This document shows, one piece after another, positions 52,219-62,209 of a DNA stretch of 64,000 bases. The first letter of the stretch is position 1; every line of letters begins with the position of its first letter. Position numbers and translations under genes: made by a program. The stretch lies in NCBI RefSeq assembly GCF_002149965.1, contig NZ_MSQB01000001.1, positions 1 to 64,000 of the forward strand. Reading direction: 5' to 3'. Under the pieces are notes generated by a model. The model worked only from the letters and a program-made list of their open reading frames with translations. It was not told where the DNA came from and did no database searches. The stretch is from Novosphingobium panipatense (lineage in GTDB: Bacteria; Pseudomonadota; Alphaproteobacteria; Sphingomonadales; Sphingomonadaceae).

Positions 52219-53673
52219 TCATTTTGCCTTGGAGTGTGAATTGCGAAAGAAGGCGGAAAGGTCTTTCGTGAATTGCACGGCCTCTGCCGGTTCCTCGTAC
52301 ATCATGTGCCCGCCGTGATAGCAGTGGGCGGAAATCCGCGTGGCAAGCGCCTTCGGGAAATCGGAGGCGGCCTGCCGGTTGGCGGCGCAGCCGTTGAGGG
52401 AATCGTAAAGGCCGGTTGCCACCAGAACGCGCAGGGCAGGCGCCTTCTCCATGGCGCGCAGGACCCAAGGCTGGGAGGGGCTGGGCGGGCCCTCGCCCGC
52501 CATGGCGCGGGCAAGAGATTCCTTGGTGATCGGCGACTGGTCGTATTGCCAGTCATTGCCTACCGGCAGTTCGGGGACCTCGATCCCGGCATAGTGCCCC
52601 TGACCATAGCCCAGCGTCTTGCGGTAGAAATCGAGAATGGTGGCGTCTCCCGCTTTTTCGTCGGCAGGCGGCGCGGTTCGGCGCATGTCGAAGACGCCCA
52701 GCGTCTTGCCCTCGCCAGCCAGCAGTTTCGTGCGGAAGTCGCGGGGCGAGACCCAGAGCGTCTTCGCATCGATTGCGGCCGGTGGGAGGCCGGTATAACG
52801 GGCGAGTCCCGCCAGCACGCGGGCACGCGCCGCGTCATCCAGCGTTTCGGGATGGGAAAGGGCGGGATACCAGACGTCACGCGCCCATTTCTCGGCAGCG
52901 GCGAGCGTTCCGGCCGGGCTGGCCGAGAGGGCCGGGTCGAGCTTGCCGAGGGCAAGCGCCGTGGCGGTGCGATTGGGCAGGGTCAGCGCGCGCGAGAGTG
53001 CCTGGTCGCGCTCTTCGCCCATCGGGATGCCGCCCGAAACGAGCGCGATCCCCGCGACCGACTGGCCCTTGTCGATCAGGATTTCCGCCACGCTTGCCGC
53101 GCGCCAGGTGCCGAAGCTTTCGCCGACAAGGTAGACGGGCGCGCCTTGCCGTCCCTGATTTCGCAGGAACGTGAGGATGAAGGCGGCAGTGGCCTCGCTG
53201 TCGGCCTTGGTGGCATAGAGCTTCTTGGCCGCCTCCGGCGAAGTCGCCCGGCTGAAGCCGGTTCCGGCGGGGTCGAGAAAGACCAGGTCGGCGGCGGGTA
53301 GCGGGCTGTTCGGATTGTCCGCCAATGCGCTTCCCCGCAGCGTGCGCGGGCCGAGTGCGTGGAACTGGAGCAGGCGTGAATCCGCACCGGGCCCGCCGTT
53401 CCAGATGAAGGCGATGGGCCGGGTTTCCTGGTGCGCGGCCCTGGCGAAATAGGCGGTGTAGAAGAGGTCGGCCTGTCTGGCGCCGTCGAGATCGTTTATC
53501 GGCATTGTCCCGGCGCAGGCTGCATAGTCCAGCTCGCCAAGCCTGAGGGAAGTGCCGGATTCATCGGGATTGCAGAACCGCTCCGCCGCCGCTTGAGCAT
53601 GAACCTGCGGTGCGGCACCGAAAGCGGCGAGAGCCAGCGCGGCGCCGAGCAGGCGGTGGGTCTTGGAGGGCAT
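52219..53673 (-). CDS. S10 family serine carboxypeptidase, secreted (copy 2)
   Basis: This 484-residue protein has a signal peptide (LLGALALAAFGAAPQVHAQA). S10 residues are visible: WNGGPGADSRLLQ, nucleophile in LVGESFGTW, acid in ATGLYDSLNG and His in YHGGHMMYEEP. It is shorter than the other two copies and diverges in sequence, so the set is not a recent triplication. It is followed by the TonB receptor on the same strand after 150 bp, and is divergent from the exported PLP enzyme. It probably trims peptides in the periplasm. Confidence 0.88.
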   Translation of the reverse strand: MPSKTHRLLGAALALAAFGAAPQVHAQAAAERFCNPDESGTSLRLGELDYAACAGTMPINDLDGARQADLFYTAYFARAAHQETRPIAFIWNGGPGADSRLLQFHALGPRTLRGSALADNPNSPLPAADLVFLDPAGTGFSRATSPEAAKKLYATKADSEATAAFILTFLRNQGRQGAPVYLVGESFGTWRAASVAEILIDKGQSVAGIALVSGGIPMGEERDQALSRALTLPNRTATALALGKLDPALSASPAGTLAAAEKWARDVWYPALSHPETLDDAARARVLAGLARYTGLPPAAIDAKTLWVSPRDFRTKLLAGEGKTLGVFDMRRTAPPADEKAGDATILDFYRKTLGYGQGHYAGIEVPELPVGNDWQYDQSPITKESLARAMAGEGPPSPSQPWVLRAMEKAPALRVLVATGLYDSLNGCAANRQAASDFPKALATRISAHCYHGGHMMYEEPAEAVQFTKDLSAFFRNSHSKAK

Positions 53674-53733
53674 GATCGGCCTTTCACGAGTTCTGCTTTG
53701 CGCCCAGCCTAGCCGAGTTGCGAAGGCAAGTTT

Positions 53734-53847
53734 ATGCGCGAACGGGGGCGGTCGCGGGTACGCACCTCACGTCAAACCGGAGCTGAAGAAGTCCCGACCT
53801 TCAAAATGCGCAATTCTTATGCGCAAGCCTTTGCCTAGGATGCGTAA
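53734..53847. promoter_or_regulatory. Four ATGCG(C/T)(A/G)A repeats in a divergent promoter region
   Basis: The gap 53674-53847 between divergent S10 and class V PLP genes has ATGCGCGA (53734), ATGCGCAA (53806 and 53819, 13 bp apart) and ATGCGTAA (53840-53847, abutting the start codon). Read on the other strand these are TTGCGCAT, sharing TTGCG with the Lrp palindrome at 41734. Shared control by that Lrp is a hypothesis. Confidence 0.45.
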
Positions 53848-55116
53848 ATGATCCAGCGATCCGATTCGTCTCCCGAACCTGTGCTCTCCCGTCGCACGCT
53901 GCTGCGCGGATCGGCGCTGCTGCCGCTCGTGCCGGGCCTGGCGGGAGAGGCGCTGGCCGCTCCCGCAACTGCGGCGGCATCGCTGGCGCGCGCTGGCGAT
54001 TTCGCGCCGATGGCGAAGGTCTATCTCGATTCCGGGACGATGCACCCGGTGCCGCTGCCCGCGAAAGCGGCGGTCGATGCCTATTTCCAGTCGCGCGGGG
54101 AAATGCGCGAATGGTCCAGCCACGATACCGAAGTGCGGATCAAGGCTGCTTTCGGCCGGCTGATCGGTGCCGCGCCGGAAGATCTGGCCTTCGTCCAGAG
54201 CACCACCGCAGGAGAGCAGTCCATCGTCGATGCGCTCGACCTGCCCGCGGCGAAAGGCAGCGTCGTCACCGATACGCTGCACTTCTTCGGCTCGTTCTGG
54301 CTCTACGACCAGCTTGCGAAGCAGGGCGTCGACGTGCGCTGGATCCGCCCGACCGCCGGGCGCATCGACCCCGATGCCTACGAGAAGGCGATCGGGCCGG
54401 ACACGCGGCTGGTCAGCCTCTCGCTGGTTTCGACCTACAACGGCTTCGAGCACGAGCTGAAGCGCATCTGCGAGATCGCCCATGCCCATGGTGCGCTGGT
54501 TTATGCGGATATCATCCATGCGGCGGGCACCGTGCCGATCGACGTCCGGGCCAGCGGCGTCGATTTCGCCGCGACCGCCAGCTACAAATGGCTGATGGGC
54601 GATTTCGGCCTGGGCTTTCTCTATGTCCGGCCGGACCGGCTGCCGCGCCTGAAGCGCAAGCGCTACGGCTATTACCAGCTCGATGGCTTCAGGCCGCACG
54701 TCTACCCCTACGACGCGCCGGGACAGACGATCGCGGACATGACGCCGCGCGCCGATGCCGAGGGCCTGTTCGCAATGGGCACCCATTCCCATGCGGTGAT
54801 GGCGCAGCTCGACTGGTCACTGGCCAGGCTGCTCGAACTCGGCGTGGACAATATCATGGCGCACCGCCAGCCCATGCTGCGCCGCCTGCACGAAGCGCTG
54901 CCCGCCAAAGGCTATGAAGTGGTGACGCCGCGGGACTGCCGCAGCCCGCTGCTCACCTGCGTATTGCCCGACGCCTACAAGACGCTCTCCGAACCGCTGA
55001 ACCGGGCGGGCGTGGCGATCACGCTCAGCCGCAACCGGTTCCGCATCTGTCCCTCTTGGTTCAACTCGATGGACGATATCGAACACCTGATCGCAGCCCT
55101 GCCGACTCTATCCTGA
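53848..55116 (+). CDS. Class V PLP-dependent enzyme with twin-arginine signal (isopenicillin-N-epimerase-like)
   Basis: This 422-residue protein has a Tat-type leader (SRRTLLRGSALLPLVPGLAG, Arg15-Arg16). A class V aminotransferase fold follows: cofactor Lys247 in TASYKWLMGDFG, Asp221 in VYADIIHAAG, and the phosphate-binding region near VQSTTAGEQS. Relatives are cysteine desulfurases, isopenicillin-N epimerases and kynureninase-like enzymes. A Tat signal fits a cofactor-loaded protein exported folded, so it may racemise or eliminate amino acids in the periplasm. It is 31 bp upstream of an S10 peptidase in one operon. No beta-lactam genes are present, so antibiotic synthesis is not suggested. 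The reaction is unknown. Confidence 0.83.
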   Translation: MIQRSDSSPEPVLSRRTLLRGSALLPLVPGLAGEALAAPATAAASLARAGDFAPMAKVYLDSGTMHPVPLPAKAAVDAYFQSRGEMREWSSHDTEVRIKAAFGRLIGAAPEDLAFVQSTTAGEQSIVDALDLPAAKGSVVTDTLHFFGSFWLYDQLAKQGVDVRWIRPTAGRIDPDAYEKAIGPDTRLVSLSLVSTYNGFEHELKRICEIAHAHGALVYADIIHAAGTVPIDVRASGVDFAATASYKWLMGDFGLGFLYVRPDRLPRLKRKRYGYYQLDGFRPHVYPYDAPGQTIADMTPRADAEGLFAMGTHSHAVMAQLDWSLARLLELGVDNIMAHRQPMLRRLHEALPAKGYEVVTPRDCRSPLLTCVLPDAYKTLSEPLNRAGVAITLSRNRFRICPSWFNSMDDIEHLIAALPTLS

Positions 55117-55147
55117 GCCCACTTCCTCCTGATCGGAACCAGACGCA

Positions 55148-56677
55148 ATGTCCGCCAAGAAGACCGTTTTCGTGCGTTCCAGCCTGCTTGCCCTCGCGGG
55201 GCTCCTACCATCGGCGGCGCTCCTGTCATCGGCGCCGCTCCTGGCGCAGGATGACAGCCTGCCGATGCCGCCGGTGTTCCTCAAGGCCATGGAGCCGATG
55301 GTGGAGCGCGCGGCCGCCAGCGACAAGGTCGTGCTGACGCGCCATTCGGGCACGTTCGGCGGCAGGAAGCTTTCCTACGACGCTATCGTCACCGAAAGCC
55401 CGGTCGCCAATGCCAAGGGTCAGACGGCGGCGGTCGTCGTCACTTACGCCTATGTCGCGCGCGGCTCGACTGGCGCCAGGCGGCCGGTGCTGTTCTTCTT
55501 CAACGGCGGTCCGGGCGCCTCGTCCTCGCCGCTGCACATGAATGCCTTCGGGCCGCGCCGGATCGTCGGCAAGGGCGATACCGCGCGGCTGGAGAACAAT
55601 CCGAACAGCCTGCTCGACGTGGCCGATCTGGTGTTCATCGATCCTCCCGGCACGGGCGCCTCCATGCCGGTCAAGGGCGCCGATGCCTCCAGCCTGTTCT
55701 CGGTGTCCGGTGACGCAGCGGCGGTGGCCGACGTGGTGCAGCGCTGGCGGCAGGCCAATGGCCGCACCGATGGGCCTTTCGCGCTGGTGGGCGAGAGCTA
55801 TGGCACGGCGCGCGCGCTGGCGATGCTGGATGCCGAGGGCAAGGCGAAGCTGCCGCTGCCCGACGGGGTGGCGCTGTTCTCGCTCTCGCTGGGCGATAAC
55901 GACGGCCCGGTGATCTCGGACGTATCGCTGCTGCCGACACTGGCGGCTGTCGCCTGGTATCATCAGGCCGTCGACCGCAAGGGCAAGTCGGTCGAGCAGC
56001 ACTTCGCCGAAGCGCGCGCCTTTGCCGAGAACGACTATGCCCGCGCGCTGATCGCCGGTGCCTCGCTTCCCGGAGGCGAGCGGGCGAAAGTCGCCGCGCG
56101 GATGTCCGAGCTGATCGGACTTCCCGCGGCGGGGTTGGAGAAGGATGGGCTGCAACTTGACCGGCAGTCCTTCATGCTCGGGCTGCTTTCCGCGAAAGGA
56201 CTGCGTACCGGCCAGTTGGACGGCCGCGCGACTCGCGCCACCGCGGAATCGAACATGCATCCGCCGTTCGACGATCCCTCGATGACGCTCGGCGCGGAAA
56301 CCGGCCACCTGATCGCCGACTATATCGGCAAGGACCTCGGCTATGCGCTGCCGAGTGCCTATCGCACGCTCAACTTGGGCATCAACTTCAAGTGGGACTG
56401 GGGGCGCGGCGAAGTCTATCGCACCGTCCGCTTCGCGCCGTTCCTGAGCAAGGCCCTGGCCGAGAAGCCGGGGATGAAGCTGATGACGGTGGGCGGCTAC
56501 TACGACATCACCACGCCGGTCGCCGCCGGACAGTTCGCGCTGGATCATGCCGGGATCGGCCCGGATCGCCGCACCTCGAAAACTTATGCGGCGGGGCACT
56601 CGGTCTTCGAGGACGAGGGCGAACTGGCCCGTTTCGCGGCAGACATGCGGGACTGGGCGGGCAAGCTCGGCCAATAG
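55148..56677 (+). CDS. S10 family serine carboxypeptidase, secreted (copy 3)
   Basis: This 509-residue protein has a signal peptide (FVRSSLLALAGLLPSAALLSS). S10 motifs are FNGGPGASSSPLHMN, nucleophile in LVGESYGTARA, acid in VGGYYDITTP and His in YAAGHSVFEDE. It is second in an operon with the exported class V PLP enzyme, so both probably act on the same peptide-derived pool in the periplasm. It is closer in length to copy 1 than to copy 2. Which C-terminal residues it prefers cannot be told. Confidence 0.9.
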   Translation: MSAKKTVFVRSSLLALAGLLPSAALLSSAPLLAQDDSLPMPPVFLKAMEPMVERAAASDKVVLTRHSGTFGGRKLSYDAIVTESPVANAKGQTAAVVVTYAYVARGSTGARRPVLFFFNGGPGASSSPLHMNAFGPRRIVGKGDTARLENNPNSLLDVADLVFIDPPGTGASMPVKGADASSLFSVSGDAAAVADVVQRWRQANGRTDGPFALVGESYGTARALAMLDAEGKAKLPLPDGVALFSLSLGDNDGPVISDVSLLPTLAAVAWYHQAVDRKGKSVEQHFAEARAFAENDYARALIAGASLPGGERAKVAARMSELIGLPAAGLEKDGLQLDRQSFMLGLLSAKGLRTGQLDGRATRATAESNMHPPFDDPSMTLGAETGHLIADYIGKDLGYALPSAYRTLNLGINFKWDWGRGEVYRTVRFAPFLSKALAEKPGMKLMTVGGYYDITTPVAAGQFALDHAGIGPDRRTSKTYAAGHSVFEDEGELARFAADMRDWAGKLGQ

Positions 56678-56699
56678 GGCGGACTTCCTGTTTCACCCT

Positions 56700-56734
56700 A
56701 AGCCCGGATCGGTAGCGACCGCCTGTCCGGGCTT
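56700..56734 (+). terminator. Terminator after the S10 operon
   Basis: AAGCCCGGA (56700-56708) pairs with TCCGGGCTT (56726-56734), with a smaller inner CGGT/ACCG pair. AT-rich sequence follows. The remaining gap to 56883 shows no further feature. Confidence 0.65.
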
Positions 56735-56883
56735 GTAATTTGACGAAAAATACCAGACACTCCAAAGAGTAACGCGGTCGCCGGGCTTCCTGCCCGTGCT
56801 CATAACAATAATCGACAAGTCAGAAGTCCCGTGGGCGCCAGTCATCCCGGCGTCACGATCCGTCGCGTGCGAAGGGGATTTTG

Positions 56884-58347
56884 GTGCTGTTGAGGTTGGT
56901 GGACTGCCGAATCTTGCCATGGACACGCTCGGCCCGGGCCTTGCTTGCGCCATTCGTTGTGGTTTCAGGCTGGGCGCTTTCCAGTTGCTCATTCGCTCCC
57001 AACTATACGCAGCCGCCGCTACCCGTGCCGGAACGGTATCCGGGCGTCCCGGAAGGGCGGACGATCGCCGCACTGGGATGGCGCGATTTCTTCCGGGAGC
57101 CGCAGTTGCAGGCGCTGATAACGCAGGCTCTGGAGAACAACCGCGATATTCGCCTTGCCGCCGCCCGCGTCGCCGAAGCGCGCGGCGCCTGGCGGATCGA
57201 AGGGGCTTCTCTCTATCCGCAGCTTGACGGCGTCGTCTCGGGCACGCGCGGTCACACGCTGGTGACGGGCACCGATCAGGCGGTCGATCTCAAGCAGATC
57301 ACCGCGCAGCTCAGCGCAAGCTGGGAGATCGATTTCTGGGGACGCCTGCGCAACTTGCGGGAGGCGGCGCGCGAGCAATATCTCGCGACCGAGGAGTCGC
57401 GCCGGGCCGTGGCCACGGATCTCGTGTCGCAGGTGGCGCTCGGCTATCTGCTCGAACGCGAGTACGAGGAACGCGCCGCGCTCGCCCGTCAATCGATCGC
57501 CACGCGTGAAGACACCTTGCGGATCATGCGGCGCAGGTTCGAGGTCGGCTCGGGCAACAAGCTGGACATGGCGCAGTCGCAAGTGCTGCTGGCGCAGGCG
57601 CAGACCACTTTCGACGCGCTGGAGCAGGAACGCGGCGTCAATCGCAATGCGCTGGCCCTGCTGGTGGGGGCTCCGGTCGAAATCCCGCCGGGATCGCTGG
57701 GGCTGACCGGGGACTTTCCCGATTTCACCCTGCCGACGGGCCTGCCGTCGGAACTCCTCGTCAATCGCCCGGACATCGTTTCCGCCGAACATCAGCTGCG
57801 CGCCGCCAATGCCAATATCGGCGCGGCGCGCGCGGCGTTCTTCCCCAATATCAGCCTGACCGGTGCCTTCGGCACGTCCAGTTCGGATCTCGACGGGCTG
57901 TTCTCGGGCGGCAGCGAGGCCTGGAACTTCACGCCGCAGATCGTGCTGCCGATCTTCAACGCGGGACGGCTCAAGGGCAATCTGGACGTCGCGGAAGCGC
58001 GTCGCGATCAGGCGGTGGCCAGTTACGAGAAGGCCATCCAGTCTGCCTTCCGCGATGTTTCCGATGCCCTGTTGCGGCGCGGGCAGCTGGCAAAGCAGAT
58101 CGTGACCACGCGCGCGCTGGTGGAGGCGCAGCGCGAACGCGCCCGGTTGGCGCAGCTTCGCTTCGACAACGGCCGCTCCACCTATCTCGAAGTGCTCGAT
58201 GCGCAGCGCGACCTGTTCGATGCCGAACAGGCGCTGGTGCAGTTGCGACGCGCCGAGCTGGCCAGCGTGGTGGCGCTCTATTCCGCGCTGGGCGGCGGTT
58301 TTCCGGTCGGTAATCCGGGTAATCTCACGGAAGGGCAGTGGCGATGA
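56884..58347 (+). CDS. Outer-membrane efflux lipoprotein (TolC/NodT/OprM family)
   Basis: This protein of about 487 residues has a lipoprotein signal with lipobox-like LSSC (in GWALSSCSFAPNY). Two tandem repeats of the outer-membrane efflux domain follow (ALENNRDIRLAAARVAEARGA; AEHQLRAANANIGAARAAFF). These trimerise into a barrel and periplasmic tunnel. It overlaps the HlyD-like gene by 4 bases and so supplies the outer-membrane duct for the ABC exporter downstream. GTG 56884 is chosen because AGGGG lies 7 bases upstream; TTG 56881 and TTG 56914 are alternatives. Confidence 0.9.
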   Translation: MLLRLVDCRILPWTRSARALLAPFVVVSGWALSSCSFAPNYTQPPLPVPERYPGVPEGRTIAALGWRDFFREPQLQALITQALENNRDIRLAAARVAEARGAWRIEGASLYPQLDGVVSGTRGHTLVTGTDQAVDLKQITAQLSASWEIDFWGRLRNLREAAREQYLATEESRRAVATDLVSQVALGYLLEREYEERAALARQSIATREDTLRIMRRRFEVGSGNKLDMAQSQVLLAQAQTTFDALEQERGVNRNALALLVGAPVEIPPGSLGLTGDFPDFTLPTGLPSELLVNRPDIVSAEHQLRAANANIGAARAAFFPNISLTGAFGTSSSDLDGLFSGGSEAWNFTPQIVLPIFNAGRLKGNLDVAEARRDQAVASYEKAIQSAFRDVSDALLRRGQLAKQIVTTRALVEAQRERARLAQLRFDNGRSTYLEVLDAQRDLFDAEQALVQLRRAELASVVALYSALGGGFPVGNPGNLTEGQWR

Positions 58348-59423
58348 ACAAGACCTGGATCGTCAGGGGGCTGATCGTCGCGGCGCTGATCGCCGTGGCT
58401 TTCGCGCTCTACAAGCTGCTCACGCCGTCCGGCCTGCCGGAGGGGATCGTCGGCGGCAACGGGCGGCTGGAGGCGACGGAGATCGATGTCGCTTCGAAAT
58501 CGGCCGGGCGCATCCGCGACATCGCTGTCGATGAAGGGCAGACGGTGAAGGCGGGCGATGTGATCGCGCACATGGATGTGGACGTGCTCGCCGCCCAGAA
58601 GACCGAGGCCGAGGCGCAACTGGCGGAGGCGCAGAACGCGGTGCTGGTCTCGCAGACGCAAGTCGCCCAGCGGGAAGCGGAGAAGGCCGCCGCCGAAGCC
58701 GTGGTGCGCCAGCGGCTGGCCGAACTCAACGCCTCGCGCAAGCGGCTCGGCCGTTCGGACACGCTGGCGCGCGAAGGCGCGACTTCGGCGCAGGAGCGGG
58801 ACGACGATTCCGCGCAAGTCGAAGGCGCTTCGGCGGCGGTGGAGGCGGCGCGGGCGCAAGTGGCCTCGGCGCAAGTGGCGGTTACCAATGCGCGCAACCA
58901 GGTGATCGGTTCGCGATCGCGCGTGGAGGCCACGCGGGCGACGATCCAGCGTATCGAGGCGGATCTGAGCGATGCCACGCTGCGCTCGCCGCGCGATGGG
59001 CGCGTGCAGTACCGCCTGGCGCAGCCCGGCGAAGTGGTGGCGGGCGGCGGCCGGGTGGTCAGCCTGGTCGACCTGACCGACGTGACCATGAGCTTCTTCC
59101 TGCCCGCTACGGCCGCCGGCAGGCTGGGCATAGGCAGCGAGGCGCGCATCGTGCTCGACGCCATTCCCGATACGCCGATCCCGGCAAAGATCAGTTTCGT
59201 GGCGGACGTTGCCCAGTTCACCCCCAAGACCGTCGAGACCCAGAGCGAGCGCGAGAAGATGATGTTTCGCGTCAAGGCGCGCATCGATCCCGCCCTGCTG
59301 CGCCGCTACATGAGCCTGGTGAAGACCGGTCTGCCGGGCATGGCCTATGTGAAGGTGGATCCCGGCGCGCAGTGGCCGGCCGCGCTGGAACTCAAGGGGC
59401 CGCCGCAGACCAAGGGTCAGTGA
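58344..59423 (+). CDS. HlyD-family membrane fusion protein (YhiI-like)
   Basis: This 359-residue protein has one N-terminal membrane helix ([20 protein letters not shown]). A split lipoyl/biotinyl-like domain ([40 protein letters not shown]) flanks a long Ala/Glu/Gln-rich coiled coil at about residues 85-215, and a beta-barrel completes it. It bridges the inner-membrane ABC unit and the outer-membrane channel. Start overlaps the TolC-like stop (ATGA). Gene order HlyD, double-ABC fusion, permease is that of E. coli yhiI-rbbA-yhhJ. Confidence 0.9.
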   Translation: MNKTWIVRGLIVAALIAVAFALYKLLTPSGLPEGIVGGNGRLEATEIDVASKSAGRIRDIAVDEGQTVKAGDVIAHMDVDVLAAQKTEAEAQLAEAQNAVLVSQTQVAQREAEKAAAEAVVRQRLAELNASRKRLGRSDTLAREGATSAQERDDDSAQVEGASAAVEAARAQVASAQVAVTNARNQVIGSRSRVEATRATIQRIEADLSDATLRSPRDGRVQYRLAQPGEVVAGGGRVVSLVDLTDVTMSFFLPATAAGRLGIGSEARIVLDAIPDTPIPAKISFVADVAQFTPKTVETQSEREKMMFRVKARIDPALLRRYMSLVKTGLPGMAYVKVDPGAQWPAALELKGPPQTKGQ

Positions 59424-59430
59424 GGGCAGG

Positions 59431-62208
59431 GTGACGGTGACCGCCGCCTCGCCCCCTTCTCCGCTGGCGTCTCCGCCGTCCACTCCGGTCGTCAGCGTCC
59501 GGGGCGTATGGACCCGTTACGGCAAGACCGAGGCGCTGCGGGGGATCGACCTCGATATTCCGGCCGGACTGATGATCGGCATGATCGGCCCGGACGGCGT
59601 CGGCAAGTCCAGCCTGCTCTCGCTCATATCCGGCGCGCGGGTGGTGCAGGAGGGCGATGTGCGCGTGCTGGGCGGTGATATGCGCGATCGCAGGCACCGG
59701 CTCGATGTCTGTCCGCGCATCGCCTATATGCCGCAGGGGCTGGGCAAGAACCTTTATCCCACGCTTTCGGTGGAGGAGAACCTCCAGTTCTTCGGCCGCC
59801 TGTTCGGGCATGACGGCCCCGAACGCCGCCGCCGGATCGACGAACTCACGCGCGCGACCGGGCTCGATCCGTTCCTGTCGCGTCCGGCGGGCAAGCTCTC
59901 GGGCGGGATGAAGCAGAAACTCGGCCTGTGCTGCGCGCTGATCCATGACCCCGACCTGCTGATCCTGGACGAGCCGACGACCGGCGTCGATCCGCTCGCC
60001 CGCGCGCAGTTCTGGGATCTGATCGCGGATATCCGCAAGACGCAAGGGCAGATGAGCGTGATCGTCGCCACCGCCTACATGGACGAGGCGCAGCGCTTCG
60101 ACTGGCTGGTGGCGATGGATGACGGCAATGTGCTGGACACCGGCACGCCGCAGGAAGTGTTCGACCGCACCGGCACGACATCGCTGGAGGAAGCCTTCAT
60201 CGCCCTCCTGCCCGAGGAGAAGAAGCGCGGACATAGGGCGGTGGTGATCCCCCCGCTGGAAGCCGAGGAGAACGACATCGCCATTGAGGCGCAGGGCCTG
60301 ACCATGCGTTTCGGCGATTTCACCGCCGTCGATCACGTCAGCTTCCGCATCCGGCGCGGCGAGATTTTCGGCTTTCTGGGCTCCAACGGCTGCGGCAAGT
60401 CGACGACAATGAAGATGCTGACCGGCCTTCTGCCCGCCAGCGAAGGAAAGGCCTGGCTGTTCGGCAAGGAAGTCGATTCCAGCGATATCTCCACCCGCCG
60501 CCGCGTTGGCTACATGAGCCAAGCCTTTTCGCTCTATGGCGAGCTGACGGTGCGGCAGAACCTGGAACTCCACGCCCGGCTGTTCCATGTCCCGCGCGAG
60601 GAGATCCCTGCGCGCGTCACCGAAATGGTCGAGCGGTTCGATCTCACCCATGTGCTGGAGGAACTGCCCGAAAGCCTGCCGCTGGGCATGCGCCAGCGCC
60701 TCAGCCTTGCCGTGGCCATGGTCCACAAGCCGGACTTGCTGATCCTGGACGAGCCGACTTCGGGCGTGGACCCCGTGGCGCGCGACGGTTTCTGGCGCCT
60801 GCTGGTGGAACTGTCGCGGCGGGACAAGGTGACGATCTTCATCTCCACCCATTTCATGAATGAGGCCATGCGCTGCGACCGGATGTCGATGATGCACGCG
60901 GGCAAAGTGCTGGACAGCGACGTGCCGCAGCGCCTGATCGACAAGCGCGGCGCGAAGGACCTGGAAGAGGCCTTCATCGGCTATCTGGTGGACGCGGGAG
61001 GCGATACGCGCAGTCCGCAGGCCCATTCCCTGCAGGAGGGCGCACCGGCAATGTCAGGAGAGCCGTCTCACCCGGATACCGGCGGTGCCTTCAGCCTCCA
61101 GCGCTGCCTGACGTACGCCTGGCGCGAGACGCTGGAGCTTCAGCGCGATCCGGTAAGAGCGACGCTGGCACTGGCGGGATCGCTGATCCTGATGCTGGTG
61201 ATCGGCTTCGGCATGACGACCGACATCAACGAACTGTCCTACGCCGTCCTGGACCGCGACGGCAGCCTGCTCAGCCAGAACTATGCGCTTGATATCTCGG
61301 GGTCGGACTACTTCGTCGAACATGCCCCGATCCGCGACTACGATGATCTCGACTTGCGGCTGAAGGACGGCGAACTGGCGCTGGGCATCGAGATCCCGCC
61401 AGGCTTCGGGCGGGACGTCAGCGCCGGGCGGCAGGTCTCGATCGGAACCTGGTTCGACGGCGCCAATCCCAGCCGCGCCGAAACGGTGCAGGGCTATATC
61501 CAGGGGCTGCACCAGCACTGGCTGACCGAGCAGGTGCGCCGGCGCACCGGGTCTTCAGCGGGCACGTTCTCGCTGGAGAACCGCTATCGCTACAATCCCG
61601 ACGTGCAGAGCCTGCCGGCCATGGTGCCGCTGGTGATCCCGCTCCTGCTGCTGATGCTGCCCGCCATGCTGACGGCGCTGGCCGTCGTGCGCGAGAAGGA
61701 GATCGGCTCGATCATCAATCTCTACGTCACCCCCGTCACCCGCAGCGAGTTCATGCTGGGCAAGCAGGCGCCTTATGTAGGGCTGGCGCTGATCAACTTC
61801 CTGCTGATGGTGCTGATGGCGATCTTCATCTTCGGCGTGCCCGTGAAAGGCAGTTTCCCGACGCTGCTGCTGGCGGCGACGATCTACTGCATTTCCGCCA
61901 CGGGCATGGGGCTGCTTGCCTCGGCGCTCACCCGCAGCCAGATCGCGGCGATGTTCCTGGCGATGATCGGCACGATGATCCCGGCGACGACCTTGGGCGG
62001 CATGACCGATCCGGTCTCCTCCATGGAAGGCGGCGCGCGGTTCATGGGAGAGATCTATCCCGCCAGCCACATGTTCACGATCAGCCGGGGCGTCTTCGCC
62101 AAGGCGCTGGGCTTTTCCGACCTTGCCGGATCGTTCCTGCCGCTGGCGATCTCCGCCCCGGTGATCGTGGGGGTGGCGATCATGCTGCTCAAGAAACAGG
62201 AGGCCTGA
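59431..62208 (+). CDS. Fused double-ATPase ABC-2 transporter (RbbA/YhiH-like)
   Basis: This 925-residue fusion contains two ABC ATPase domains and one ABC-2 membrane domain. NBD1 has Walker [10 protein letters not shown] (Lys59), signature LSGGMKQK and Walker [17 protein letters not shown]2 has GSNGCGKST (Lys323), a changed signature ([10 protein letters not shown] in place of LSGGQ) and [13 protein letters not shown]. The C-terminal region (about 575-920) has the ABC-2 layout of a first helix, a large extracytoplasmic loop and five helices. GTG 59431 follows GAGGGCAGG. E. coli RbbA was described as ribosome-associated, but membrane and neighbouring exporter genes favour transport. Cargo is unknown. 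Confidence 0.92.
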   Translation: MTVTAASPPSPLASPPSTPVVSVRGVWTRYGKTEALRGIDLDIPAGLMIGMIGPDGVGKSSLLSLISGARVVQEGDVRVLGGDMRDRRHRLDVCPRIAYMPQGLGKNLYPTLSVEENLQFFGRLFGHDGPERRRRIDELTRATGLDPFLSRPAGKLSGGMKQKLGLCCALIHDPDLLILDEPTTGVDPLARAQFWDLIADIRKTQGQMSVIVATAYMDEAQRFDWLVAMDDGNVLDTGTPQEVFDRTGTTSLEEAFIALLPEEKKRGHRAVVIPPLEAEENDIAIEAQGLTMRFGDFTAVDHVSFRIRRGEIFGFLGSNGCGKSTTMKMLTGLLPASEGKAWLFGKEVDSSDISTRRRVGYMSQAFSLYGELTVRQNLELHARLFHVPREEIPARVTEMVERFDLTHVLEELPESLPLGMRQRLSLAVAMVHKPDLLILDEPTSGVDPVARDGFWRLLVELSRRDKVTIFISTHFMNEAMRCDRMSMMHAGKVLDSDVPQRLIDKRGAKDLEEAFIGYLVDAGGDTRSPQAHSLQEGAPAMSGEPSHPDTGGAFSLQRCLTYAWRETLELQRDPVRATLALAGSLILMLVIGFGMTTDINELSYAVLDRDGSLLSQNYALDISGSDYFVEHAPIRDYDDLDLRLKDGELALGIEIPPGFGRDVSAGRQVSIGTWFDGANPSRAETVQGYIQGLHQHWLTEQVRRRTGSSAGTFSLENRYRYNPDVQSLPAMVPLVIPLLLLMLPAMLTALAVVREKEIGSIINLYVTPVTRSEFMLGKQAPYVGLALINFLLMVLMAIFIFGVPVKGSFPTLLLAATIYCISATGMGLLASALTRSQIAAMFLAMIGTMIPATTLGGMTDPVSSMEGGARFMGEIYPASHMFTISRGVFAKALGFSDLAGSFLPLAISAPVIVGVAIMLLKKQEA

Positions 62209-62209
62209 C

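Noticed and set aside
53848..55116. Isopenicillin-N epimerase suggesting beta-lactam biosynthesis
   Set aside because: Only fold-level resemblance; no ACV synthetase, IPN synthase or other antibiotic gene is nearby.
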